This document shows positions 7,056 to 13,029 of a stretch of DNA of 19,868 nt, piece after piece; the first letter of the stretch is position 1; each line of letters starts with the position of its first letter. This DNA is from Duncaniella sp. Lineage in GTDB: Bacteria; Bacteroidota; Bacteroidia; Bacteroidales; Muribaculaceae. Location of the stretch: NCBI RefSeq assembly GCF_029054785.1, contig NZ_JAIDEN010000065.1, positions 1 to 19,868 on the forward strand, read 5' to 3'. The notes beneath the pieces are model-generated. The model did no database searches. It had not been told where the DNA came from and worked only from the letters and a program-made list of their open reading frames with translations. The position numbers and the translations under genes are program-made.

Positions 7056-7976
7056 TCAAAAGATAAAAATCAATCGGGCGACACACCAGGCCAGTCTGCG
7101 GAATGACAGCTGATAGGAATATATCAGCGACAAGCGCCTGCGGCCACGGCCATTAACTGCGGTGCGCCCCCTCAGCGCGGCTGCCAGATCCGCACTACCC
7201 TCCTGGGCGTAATGCGCGGCGAGGATCATCCGGCGGCAGTCGATCCATTTAAGCAGATCGGTGCGTCCGGCTGATGAAAGAAGCTTTTCAATGCAGTCCA
7301 AGGCCTTTTCCCATTGCCCGGCTTTGGCACTGAAAGATGTCCCGGTGATTGACTCTGCAAGCTGATAGGTTATGACAGAAGGATCTCCGGGCAGTGAGAC
7401 GATTCTGTCTGAGGCAAGAAGCAGGCGCACTCCGAGTTCAAAGTCATTCCATGCGGGCAAGTCCTCGTTCCAGCCTCCGACACGGCGCACCAATGCAGTC
7501 CGCGCCACTATGCGCTGGGTCGAGAGACAGCCTCTGAAAAGGTGGTTGAACATCGGATCGTGATGTGTGAAATAGAGCTTCCGGCGATGCCCCGCAATAT
7601 CCTCCGTGATAATGCTGCGCCCGAATATATCGGCCCCAGGATTCCGAGCGATCGCTTTCGAAAAATCCTCGACATGGGAGGGAAGCATCTCATCGTCAGA
7701 GTCGAAAAACATCACGAATTCAGTCTCCACTTCCCGCAACCCGCAGTTACGGGCGGCGCAGGCACCTGCTTTCTCTTCGCGAAGCAGCAAAACCTCAAAG
7801 CCGGTCTGCCGCGAGGCCCAGTCGCTCATCAGACTGAAAGTCCCGTCAGTGGAGGCATTGTCGACAAGGACAACGCGTGCAGGCGCCACTGTCTGCTTCT
7901 CGACAGAAAGCAGCGTGCGCGGCAGCGTGTGCGCCCTGTTATAAGCCGGGATAACTATGGTGATCTGATTGCTCAT
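7056..7976 (-). CDS. Family 2 glycosyltransferase
   Basis: A 306-residue GT-A fold glycosyltransferase, expected to add a sugar from a nucleotide donor to a surface glycan. It opens with ITIVIPAYNRAHTLPRTLLSV (5-25), followed by VVLVDNASTDGT (35-46), AGACAARNCGL (70-80) and the metal-binding FFDSDDEMLP (90-99, Asp92/Asp94). A likely acceptor-site acidic motif WNDFELGVRLL lies at 176-186. No transmembrane helix is evident; the C-terminal end is basic and hydrophobic (RRLAWCVARLIFIF) and may touch the membrane. ATG 7976 is chosen because a good promoter lies just upstream (7998-8030), leaving about 15 bases of leader; a longer TTG-initiated frame would start inside that promoter. Sugar and linkage are unknown. 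Confidence 0.9.
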   Translation of the reverse strand: MSNQITIVIPAYNRAHTLPRTLLSVEKQTVAPARVVLVDNASTDGTFSLMSDWASRQTGFEVLLLREEKAGACAARNCGLREVETEFVMFFDSDDEMLPSHVEDFSKAIARNPGADIFGRSIITEDIAGHRRKLYFTHHDPMFNHLFRGCLSTQRIVARTALVRRVGGWNEDLPAWNDFELGVRLLLASDRIVSLPGDPSVITYQLAESITGTSFSAKAGQWEKALDCIEKLLSSAGRTDLLKWIDCRRMILAAHYAQEGSADLAAALRGRTAVNGRGRRRLSLIYSYQLSFRRLAWCVARLIFIF

Positions 7977-7997
7977 GGCTGGAAGACGGCAGGACAA

Positions 7998-8030
7998 CAA
8001 AGTTAGCCAAAATTTCAGCACCAATCAACC
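7998..8030 (-). promoter_or_regulatory. Promoter for the glycosyltransferase-acyltransferase pair
   Basis: On the minus strand GGTTG (complement of 8026-8030) is followed after 20 bases by TAACTTTG (complement of 7998-8005), a full match to the -7 element. The predicted start is about 15 bases before ATG 7976. Confidence 0.65.
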
Positions 8031-8048
8031 ATTGCCCGCCAAAAGCCG

Positions 8049-8078
8049 TTGGAATAACAGATTTTATCCGTAATTTTA
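8049..8078 (+). promoter_or_regulatory. Promoter for the peroxiredoxin gene
   Basis: TTG (8049-8051), a 19-base spacer and TAATTTTA (8071-8078), which matches TAnnTTTG except at the last base. It lies about 45 bases before the ATG and diverges from the minus-strand promoter at 7998-8030. Confidence 0.45.
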
Positions 8079-8123
8079 CGCCTGAAAAAACAACATTTCA
8101 ACAACCCGATAATCAACGACAAT

Positions 8124-8576
8124 ATGGAAATTGGCGACAAAATCCCCGAAGTGCTCGGTCTGGACCAGGCCGGCAACGAAGTAAAGAGCTCTGATTTCGC
8201 AGGCAAGGCTCTGATCATATATTTCTACCCCAAGGACAACACCCCCGGCTGCACAGCCGAAGCCTGCTCCCTGCGCGATTTCAACAGCGAGCTTGAAGCA
8301 AAGGGCTATACCACTATCGGCATAAGCAAAGACTCAGTGGCAAGCCACGCTAAGTTCGCCGATAAATATTCGCTCCCCTTCATTCTGCTCTCCGACCCGA
8401 CAACAGAGGTCAATCAGTCATTCGGAGTATGGCAAAAGAAGAAAATGGCTGGACGCGAATACATGGGCACCGTCCGCACAACCTTCGTGACCGACACTGA
8501 TCACCGCATCACCCACATCATCACCAAGGTCGACACCAAAAAAGCCGGCGAACAGCTGCTGGAACTACTAAACTGA
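8124..8576 (+). CDS. bcp: Thiol peroxidase, Bcp/PrxQ-type peroxiredoxin
   Basis: A 150-residue thioredoxin-fold peroxidase that reduces hydrogen peroxide and organic hydroperoxides in the cytoplasm with thioredoxin-type donors. The active site YPKDNTPGCTAEACSLRD gives peroxidatic Cys43 and a resolving Cys48 five residues on, the pattern of the PrxQ/Bcp subfamily. The arginine of GTVRTTFVTD stabilises the thiolate. Length is normal. It stands alone with its own promoter. Its stop codon lies inside the stem of the terminator hairpin at 8574-8602. Confidence 0.95.
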   Translation: MEIGDKIPEVLGLDQAGNEVKSSDFAGKALIIYFYPKDNTPGCTAEACSLRDFNSELEAKGYTTIGISKDSVASHAKFADKYSLPFILLSDPTTEVNQSFGVWQKKKMAGREYMGTVRTTFVTDTDHRITHIITKVDTKKAGEQLLELLN

Positions 8577-8602
8577 GAGGTTGTTTTTTAGACAACCTCT
8601 CA
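8574..8602. terminator. Bidirectional terminator hairpin (AGAGGTTGTTT repeat family)
   Basis: TGAGAGGTTGT (8574-8584) pairs exactly with ACAACCTCTCA (8592-8602) across a 7-nt T-rich loop. It sits between convergent genes and includes the bcp stop codon. It is a copy of the same repeat as 1998-2029. Confidence 0.6.
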
Positions 8603-8634
8603 ACACCAGGCTTGACAAATATTGGGGAACGTGG

Positions 8635-9453
8635 CTAAGCCTTCTGCATTCTATTTCTCTTTCTGAACTGTGACGGAGTTTCACCTGAATACTGATGATA
8701 CCAACGCGAAAAGAACGTCTGGCTTGTGAAATTCAATCTATATGTTATTTCTTTCAGGCTCAGCGTAGTATCAAGCATCAGATGCTGCGCTTCGACGATT
8801 ACCGCACGGCAGATCCAATAGAATGGAGGATAGCCTGTCAGTTCGCGTATGGCAGTTGAAAAATAGCGCGGAGTGAGGCCTTGCAGCTGCGCATAATGTC
8901 TGACATCCCTGAACCGTACAGCATCACATTTTAAGGCCTCCTGAAATGAGACAACAATGGAATCACGCGAATTCCTGGTCTCGTCAGGCAGTTCCACCTT
9001 TTCCATATAAGCCATGAGGACTTCATAAGCCAGCGCTTTCCGAAGACAATCGAGAGAAAGTGCATTCAATTGGCTGATTTCATCATCCTGCCGATTCAAA
9101 ATCAGCTGTATGAGTTCATTGATACGACCGGCAGAGACAGGAGACAGAGACACCACCGGTACTTTTGAAATAAACTTCAACTTAGGGCTCCATGAAATTG
9201 TCTTCATTGCTGACAATACGAATTCATAATCCACCTCGCAGATCTTGCATTCAAACAGACTGTCAACTCGATCAATCTCAATTTTAGAATATGGCGGATA
9301 TATGAATAAATCACCCTGTCTTACATCACAAATTGCACCGTCAACAGAAAGCCTCACCGAGCCACTATCGCATATAATACATCCGGCCTCCACTTTTGAT
9401 ATTATGGATGCATGTCCTGCTGTTGTTCTGTCAATTATTGTCAGCCTCCACAT
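8635..9453 (-). CDS. AraC-family transcriptional regulator
   Basis: A 272-residue regulator. The C-terminal 100 residues (about 168-268) carry the two helix-turn-helix units of AraC/XylS proteins: FRDVRHYAQLQGLTPRYFSTAIRELTGYPP for the first and LSLKEITYRLNFTSQTFFSRWYHQYSGETPSQFRKR for the second, with the family signature F..RW....G.TP..FR. The N-terminal part (about 15-90; GSVRLSVDGAICDVRQGDLFIYPPYS) looks like a small cupin sensing domain. The ligand is unknown. The gene is divergent from the flavodoxin/ferredoxin protein at 9849, a common layout for a regulator and its target, and a pair of 21-bp-spaced direct repeats lies between them. Its codons are more AT-rich than those of flanking housekeeping genes. 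Confidence 0.9.
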   Translation of the reverse strand: MWRLTIIDRTTAGHASIISKVEAGCIICDSGSVRLSVDGAICDVRQGDLFIYPPYSKIEIDRVDSLFECKICEVDYEFVLSAMKTISWSPKLKFISKVPVVSLSPVSAGRINELIQLILNRQDDEISQLNALSLDCLRKALAYEVLMAYMEKVELPDETRNSRDSIVVSFQEALKCDAVRFRDVRHYAQLQGLTPRYFSTAIRELTGYPPFYWICRAVIVEAQHLMLDTTLSLKEITYRLNFTSQTFFSRWYHQYSGETPSQFRKRNRMQKA

Positions 9454-9475
9454 AGATTCGATATTCTAAGAAATA

Positions 9476-9506
9476 CAAAGATAGTACATTATTTCCCGGC
9501 AGCGAA
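9476..9506 (-). promoter_or_regulatory. Promoter of the AraC-family gene
   Basis: On the minus strand TATCTTTG (complement of 9476-9483) matches the -7 element fully. A weaker TTCG (complement of 9503-9506) lies 19 bases upstream. The start would fall about 15 bases before the ATG. Confidence 0.55.
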
Positions 9507-9530
9507 CACATCGTACAAACTCACATCCCA

Positions 9531-9562
9531 ATCAGACTTATCAGACATTCATTCCGACTTAT
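9531..9562. promoter_or_regulatory. Direct repeats with 21-bp period, candidate AraC-family operator
   Basis: GACTTAT occurs at 9535-9541 and 9556-9562, exactly 21 bases apart, and ATCAGAC occurs at 9531-9537 and 9540-9546. Direct half-sites two helical turns apart are the classical AraC-family arrangement. The site lies just upstream of the AraC gene's own -33 region. That this protein binds here is inference. Confidence 0.35.
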
Positions 9563-9643
9563 TCAACAATGTTTGATGCCGGTAAGGGAAAGATCATGCA
9601 GGCATAACCACATGGGCTTTAATGAATATTTAGAAGTCGTTTA

Positions 9644-9667
9644 AGAGGTTGTTTTTAAACAGCCTTT
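9644..9667. repeat. Degenerate copy of the AGAGGTTGTTT hairpin repeat
   Basis: AAGAGGTTGTTT is followed by AAACAGCCTTT, forming a stem with two G-T pairs. It lies in the middle of the 395-base divergent intergenic region (9454-9848), not at a gene end, so terminator function is less likely for this copy. The rest of that region holds only the two promoters and the direct repeats listed separately. Confidence 0.5.
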
Positions 9668-9751
9668 AGATGGCGCGTTATTGTTCTTGTTTTCTGACAA
9701 ATCATACAATGATTTCATGGCCCGTTACATCTTATATCCGAAGAAACACCA

Positions 9752-9759
9752 TAACTTTG
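9752..9759 (+). promoter_or_regulatory. -7 element for the flavodoxin/ferredoxin gene
   Basis: TAACTTTG is a full match to the Bacteroidetes -7 box, about 90 bases before the ATG. No good TTG box sits 19-20 bases upstream, which would suit a promoter that depends on an activator such as the divergent AraC protein. Confidence 0.4.
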
Positions 9760-9848
9760 TGACTTCTAAAAGATATAAGTTGTAATCAACGCCAATTATC
9801 CCCGTTTCAATCCAGAGGGTGCTTCACAACAACTTGCAATAGCCACTT

Positions 9849-10622
9849 ATGCACACAGATTTTTTGAACAGTATCTACTTCAGCGCCTCCGGCACAACAC
9901 AAAAATGTGTTGATACCGTGGCCGGCGCCATCGGCATTCCGATCAACGGATCATTCAACTTGGCAGACAATGACATGCCGGCAACAATGACATTCGACAA
10001 GGATGATATCGTCATTGTCGGGGCTCCTGTATATGGCGGAAGAATTCCATCGCTGGCAGCCGATAAGCTTAAAAGGCTGCAAAGCAACGGAGCCAGAGCC
10101 ATAGCAATCGTTGTCTATGGCAATCGTGATTATGATGACGCACTGCTTGAGCTTACTGACATTCTGCGTGATTCCGGATTCCGGGTCATAGCAGCCGGAG
10201 CCTTCATAGCCCAACATTCAATATTCCCAAATGCCGGAATATCACGGCCTGACAGTAACGACATCGAGAAGCTGACGGAATTCGGAAAGTCATGCAGAGA
10301 GGCAATCGAACGTTCGGAGATTCCCGTGTTGTCGATAAAAGGATGCCGCCCGTACAAAAAATACAGCAGTGTTCCGTTTCACCCTTCCGGAAATAAAGTC
10401 GATTGTAAAAAATGTGGCAAATGTTCAAAACTGTGCCCGGCAGAAGCCATAGACCCTACAACTCCCTGGGCCACAAATGCAGAGCGTTGCATCTCATGTG
10501 GCCGCTGCATTGTTTCATGCCCGTCAGGCACCCGCAAATACCGGGGCCTCGGCTATAAACTCATAGGCAAGATCTTCACTACAGTGTTTGCCCGACGGAG
10601 AGAACCTGAATTCTTCATCTGA
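9849..10622 (+). CDS. Flavodoxin-like domain plus two [4Fe-4S] clusters (EFR1-type ferredoxin)
   Basis: A 257-residue probable cytoplasmic electron-transfer protein. Residues 1-160 form a flavodoxin-like fold with an FMN phosphate-binding loop FSASGTTQKC (11-20) and the loop VGAPVYGGRIP (57-67). The C-terminal part holds two classic [4Fe-4S] motifs: Cys186, 189, 192 and 196 (CKKCGKCSKLCP) and Cys214, 217, 220 and 224 (CISCGRCIVSCP). This is the layout of the EFR1 family of uncharacterised flavodoxin/ferredoxin fusions. The redox partner is unknown. No signal peptide or membrane helix is seen. It stands alone under its own -7 box, divergent from an AraC regulator. A GNAT remnant abuts its 3' end on the other strand. 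Confidence 0.88.
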   Translation: MHTDFLNSIYFSASGTTQKCVDTVAGAIGIPINGSFNLADNDMPATMTFDKDDIVIVGAPVYGGRIPSLAADKLKRLQSNGARAIAIVVYGNRDYDDALLELTDILRDSGFRVIAAGAFIAQHSIFPNAGISRPDSNDIEKLTEFGKSCREAIERSEIPVLSIKGCRPYKKYSSVPFHPSGNKVDCKKCGKCSKLCPAEAIDPTTPWATNAERCISCGRCIVSCPSGTRKYRGLGYKLIGKIFTTVFARRREPEFFI

Positions 10623-10810
10623 GACAAGGCCTCGTCGGTCTCATCCCTACACTTGATTTTGAATCCGTTTGCTCTGTAGAAAGCGAGAGCAGACGGATTC
10701 TGTTCGTTTACATCAACTTCTACAGCTCCCTGGCATCCGGCAAATTCAAGCAACATTGATCCGTAGCCAAGCCCGCGACAATGGCTGTCAATAAACAGCA
10801 TCGTGACTAT
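10623..10810 (-). pseudogene. GNAT N-acetyltransferase remnant (C-terminal half)
   Basis: The minus strand encodes MLFIDSHCRGLGYGSMLLEF and then VDVNEQNPSALAFYRANGFK (both within 10801-10660), the acetyl-CoA loop (R-G-L-G-Y-G) and the following NPxAxxFYxxxGF segment of GNAT acetyltransferases. Three residues before the ATG (I-V-T) also fit the family strand, then an in-frame TGA ends the similarity near 10810. The N-terminal half of about 60-80 residues is missing. At the other end the recognisable part stops around ETDEA (about 10625), and the open frame merely runs on into the antisense of the ferredoxin gene to 10553. It is therefore truncated at the front and has lost its own end. It could be expressed as a fragment, but acetyltransferase activity is unlikely. 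Confidence 0.7.
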
Positions 10811-10848
10811 TCAGCGAATATTGCCAACCTAAGAGCCTCATTATCAGG

Positions 10849-10926
10849 GTAGAGATGCACCATGGTGCATCCGAAAACGAGGTTGATGAACCATAAAACC
10901 GGCGGATGCTCCGGGGTGCATCCTAC
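10849..10926. repeat. Pair of REP-like palindromes (GGATGCACCnnGGTGCATCC)
   Basis: GATGCACCATGGTGCATC (10854-10871) is a perfect 18-bp palindrome. A second copy, GGATGCTCC-GG-GGTGCATCC (10904-10923), has the same arms with one change and also a 2-base centre. The centres are 51 bases apart. The flanks GTAGA before the first and CTAC after the second look like the outer ends of one repeat unit. It lies directly next to the truncated edge of the GNAT remnant. I recall similar palindromes being dispersed in Bacteroidales genomes but could not check. Confidence 0.65.
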
Positions 10927-11013
10927 TACAACTTGCTTGCAATCAAGATGTTTGAATCGCTGAATAGTTACAACAGCATCTCCCAACTATTAATTAAAGT
11001 TAATAACAATGTA

Positions 11014-11048
11014 TTTCGTTTAACTTTATTCCTTTTTTCATATATTTG
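11014..11048 (+). promoter_or_regulatory. Promoter for the small ORF and lipoprotein
   Basis: TATATTTG (11041-11048) is a full match to the -7 element. TTTCG (11014-11018) or TTTA (11019-11022) could act as the -33 box, with 22 or 18 bases of spacing. The start would fall near 11055, about ten bases before the ATG at 11066. The surrounding region is strongly AT-rich. Confidence 0.5.
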
Positions 11049-11065
11049 CCACTAATAACAATCAA

Positions 11066-11161
11066 ATGCTTTTTACGAGGACAAACCTACTATTTATCAT
11101 ATTATCCGCCATTTTATTTTCAACTTATTCAATTAGCGATGGCAGCTTATATCGAATATAG
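11066..11161 (+). CDS. Possible 31-residue hydrophobic peptide
   Basis: A short open frame begins MLFTRTNLLFIILSAILFST and ends in TAG at 11159-11161. It has a basic residue, a run of about 14 hydrophobic residues and then a polar tail of about 11 residues (YSISDGSLYRI), the profile of a small membrane peptide or a signal peptide with almost no mature part. It is the first ATG after a full-match -7 box and ends 60 bases before the lipoprotein gene, so it would be cotranscribed with it. No family is recognised. It could equally be untranslated leader. Confidence 0.35.
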   Translation: MLFTRTNLLFIILSAILFSTYSISDGSLYRI

Positions 11162-11221
11162 AAAAAACGATTCTATTTCACGAGGTTACGTCGAGCATTT
11201 CCACTAAACAATATAACGATT

Positions 11222-11497
11222 ATGAAACATCTGCACTATTTGCTAACCGCCACAATTCTATTTCTATGTTCATGCACTCAAAGCACCTGCACAGATTCAC
11301 CCCTTCTCAGCGAAGAGGAGCAGGCCAAAGTGGAACGCATCACAAAACATGCTTTGGAGCACGGGTGGGAATTTGACAGCACTTATACCGAATCTGAAAT
11401 TATTCAGGATATCTTACAAATGGACGAAGAAGAATTCTATACCGTTGTTCAGATATGCGATGCCCTGAAGAAGGCAGACGAAGATATTTCAGAATAA
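11222..11497 (+). CDS. Small hypothetical lipoprotein
   Basis: A 91-residue protein with a type II signal peptide: MKHLHYLLTATILFLCSC, a hydrophobic core and a lipobox L-C-S-C placing the lipidated residue at Cys18. The mature part of 74 residues is acidic and mostly helical in character (SEEEQAKVERITKHALEHG and QMDEEEFYTVVQICDALKKA), with one further cysteine near the N-terminus. There is no acidic surface-export signal directly after Cys18, so periplasmic facing is the simpler guess. No known family is recognised. It ends at a good terminator (11524-11555) and may follow the 31-residue frame at 11066 in one transcript. Confidence 0.75.
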   Translation: MKHLHYLLTATILFLCSCTQSTCTDSPLLSEEEQAKVERITKHALEHGWEFDSTYTESEIIQDILQMDEEEFYTVVQICDALKKADEDISE

Positions 11498-11523
11498 AGA
11501 AATTTTGACAGCATAAAATCAAA

Positions 11524-11555
11524 AATGCCGGCCTGAACTGAATCAGACCGGCATT
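11524..11555. terminator. Bidirectional terminator between lipoprotein and enolase
   Basis: AATGCCGG (11524-11531) pairs with CCGGCATT (11548-11555), and after one mismatch CTGA pairs with TCAG around a 6-nt loop. T-rich sequence follows on both strands (GATTTTATTTGC on plus, TTTTGATTTTATG on minus). It lies between convergent genes. Confidence 0.75.
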
Positions 11556-11586
11556 GATTTTATTTGCGTGCTGTCAAGCTACACGA

Positions 11587-12882
11587 TTAAGCCTGGGGCA
11601 TTTTGGTGCGCTTGCCGTAGCCATACTGAGCAGCTTCGCCGAGTTCTTCCTGAATACGGAGGAGCTGGTTGTACTTGGCCATACGGTCAGAGCGGCTTGC
11701 AGAACCGGTCTTGATCTGTCCGGCGTTGGTAGCAACTGCGATGTCAGCGATAGTGGCATCCTCAGTTTCACCTGAACGGTGAGAGATAACTGCGGTGTAG
11801 CCGTTGCGCTGAGCGAGTTCTACGGCGCGGAGAGTTTCGGTGAGTGAACCGATCTGGTTAACCTTAACGAGGATCGAGTTGGCGCAGCCGAGTTCGATAC
11901 CCTTTTCGAGATACTTGACGTTGGTCACGAAGAGGTCGTCACCGACGAGCTGGCAACGGTTGCCGATGAGATCGGTGAGGATCTTCCAGCCTTCCCAGTC
12001 GCCTTCTGCCATACCGTCTTCGATTGAGTCGATAGGATATTTTTCTACGAGGCCTTTGAGGTATTCAGCCTGCTGCTCTGAAGTGTACTTGGGAGCGTCG
12101 GCACCCTGCTTCCAGGTGTAGTCGTAAACGCCGTCCTTGTAGAATTCAGAAGAAGCTACGTCAAGACCGATAGTCACGTCCTTGCCGGGAACATAACCGG
12201 CAGCTTCGATAGCCTTGATGATCACGTTGAGAGCGTCTTCAGTACCGTCGAGGGCGGGAGCGAAACCACCTTCGTCACCTACTGCGGTAGAGAGACCGCG
12301 GTCGTGGAGAACTTTCTTGAGGCTATGGAACACTTCAGTACCCATGCGGATGCCTTCCTTGAAGCAGCAAGCGCCGATGGGACGGATCATGAATTCCTGG
12401 AAGCAGATGGGAGCGTCAGAGTGAGCGCCACCGTTGATGATGTTCATCATGGGAACGGGGAGCACGTAGCTGTTGCAGCCACCGATATATTTGTAGAGGG
12501 GAAGGTCGAGGTAGTCAGCAGCAGCCTTGGCAACGGCGAGAGATACACCGAGGATAGCGTTGGCGCCGAGGTTTGACTTGGTGTCAGTGCCGTCGAGAGC
12601 GATCATAGCTTCGTCGATCTTGATCTGATCGAGTGCGCTCATGCCGCGGAGTGCGTCAGCAATAGGACCGTTTACGTTAGCGACAGCCTTCTGAACGCCC
12701 TTGCCGAGATAGCGGTTCTTGTCACCGTCACGGAGCTCAAGAGCTTCGTTTACGCCGGTAGAAGCGCCGGAGGGAACAGATGCGCGACCACGTGCGCCTG
12801 ATTCGAGGATTACGTCTACTTCAACGGTAGGATTGCCACGTGAGTCAAGGACTTCACGACCGATAATTTTTTCAATTTTCAT
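11587..12882 (-). CDS. eno: Enolase (phosphopyruvate hydratase)
   Basis: A 431-residue enzyme that interconverts 2-phosphoglycerate and phosphoenolpyruvate in glycolysis and gluconeogenesis. Motifs include SRGNPTVEVDV near the N-terminus, the loop SVPSGASTG (36-43), GDEGGFAP (202-209, with acid Glu204), metal ligands Asp241, Glu288 (SIEDGMAEGDW) and Asp315 (GDDLFVTN), catalytic Lys340 in ILVKVNQIG, and the signature SHRSGETED (367-375). It is full length. It has its own promoter in the gap after carB, so it is probably a separate transcript although on the same strand. It ends facing the terminator at 11524-11555. Confidence 0.98.
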   Translation of the reverse strand: MKIEKIIGREVLDSRGNPTVEVDVILESGARGRASVPSGASTGVNEALELRDGDKNRYLGKGVQKAVANVNGPIADALRGMSALDQIKIDEAMIALDGTDTKSNLGANAILGVSLAVAKAAADYLDLPLYKYIGGCNSYVLPVPMMNIINGGAHSDAPICFQEFMIRPIGACCFKEGIRMGTEVFHSLKKVLHDRGLSTAVGDEGGFAPALDGTEDALNVIIKAIEAAGYVPGKDVTIGLDVASSEFYKDGVYDYTWKQGADAPKYTSEQQAEYLKGLVEKYPIDSIEDGMAEGDWEGWKILTDLIGNRCQLVGDDLFVTNVKYLEKGIELGCANSILVKVNQIGSLTETLRAVELAQRNGYTAVISHRSGETEDATIADIAVATNAGQIKTGSASRSDRMAKYNQLLRIQEELGEAAQYGYGKRTKMPQA

Positions 12883-12966
12883 AGTCTATATTATAATTAT
12901 AGTTGAGTTTTTACCTTATGCCTTTGGAAGCGGATTGACAATCTGTCTGCTTGTGAAATTGCGCAG

Positions 12967-12997
12967 CAAATTTACAAAATATCAATACGCTTTGCAA
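12967..12997 (-). promoter_or_regulatory. Enolase promoter
   Basis: On the minus strand TTG (complement of 12995-12997) is followed after 20 bases by TAAATTTG (complement of 12967-12974), a full -7 match. The leader would be about 78 bases and includes the palindrome TATAATTATA (12890-12899). Confidence 0.65.
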
Positions 12998-13029
12998 TAA
13001 GTCGATGATTAATTTTTGCTTTATTATAT

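Noticed and set aside
10855..10896. Short frame reading MHHGASENEVDEP as a leader peptide
   Set aside because: It is generated by the palindrome itself and has no promoter or downstream gene at leader distance. The opposite strand gives a similar M-H-H-G-A-S reading because of the symmetry.
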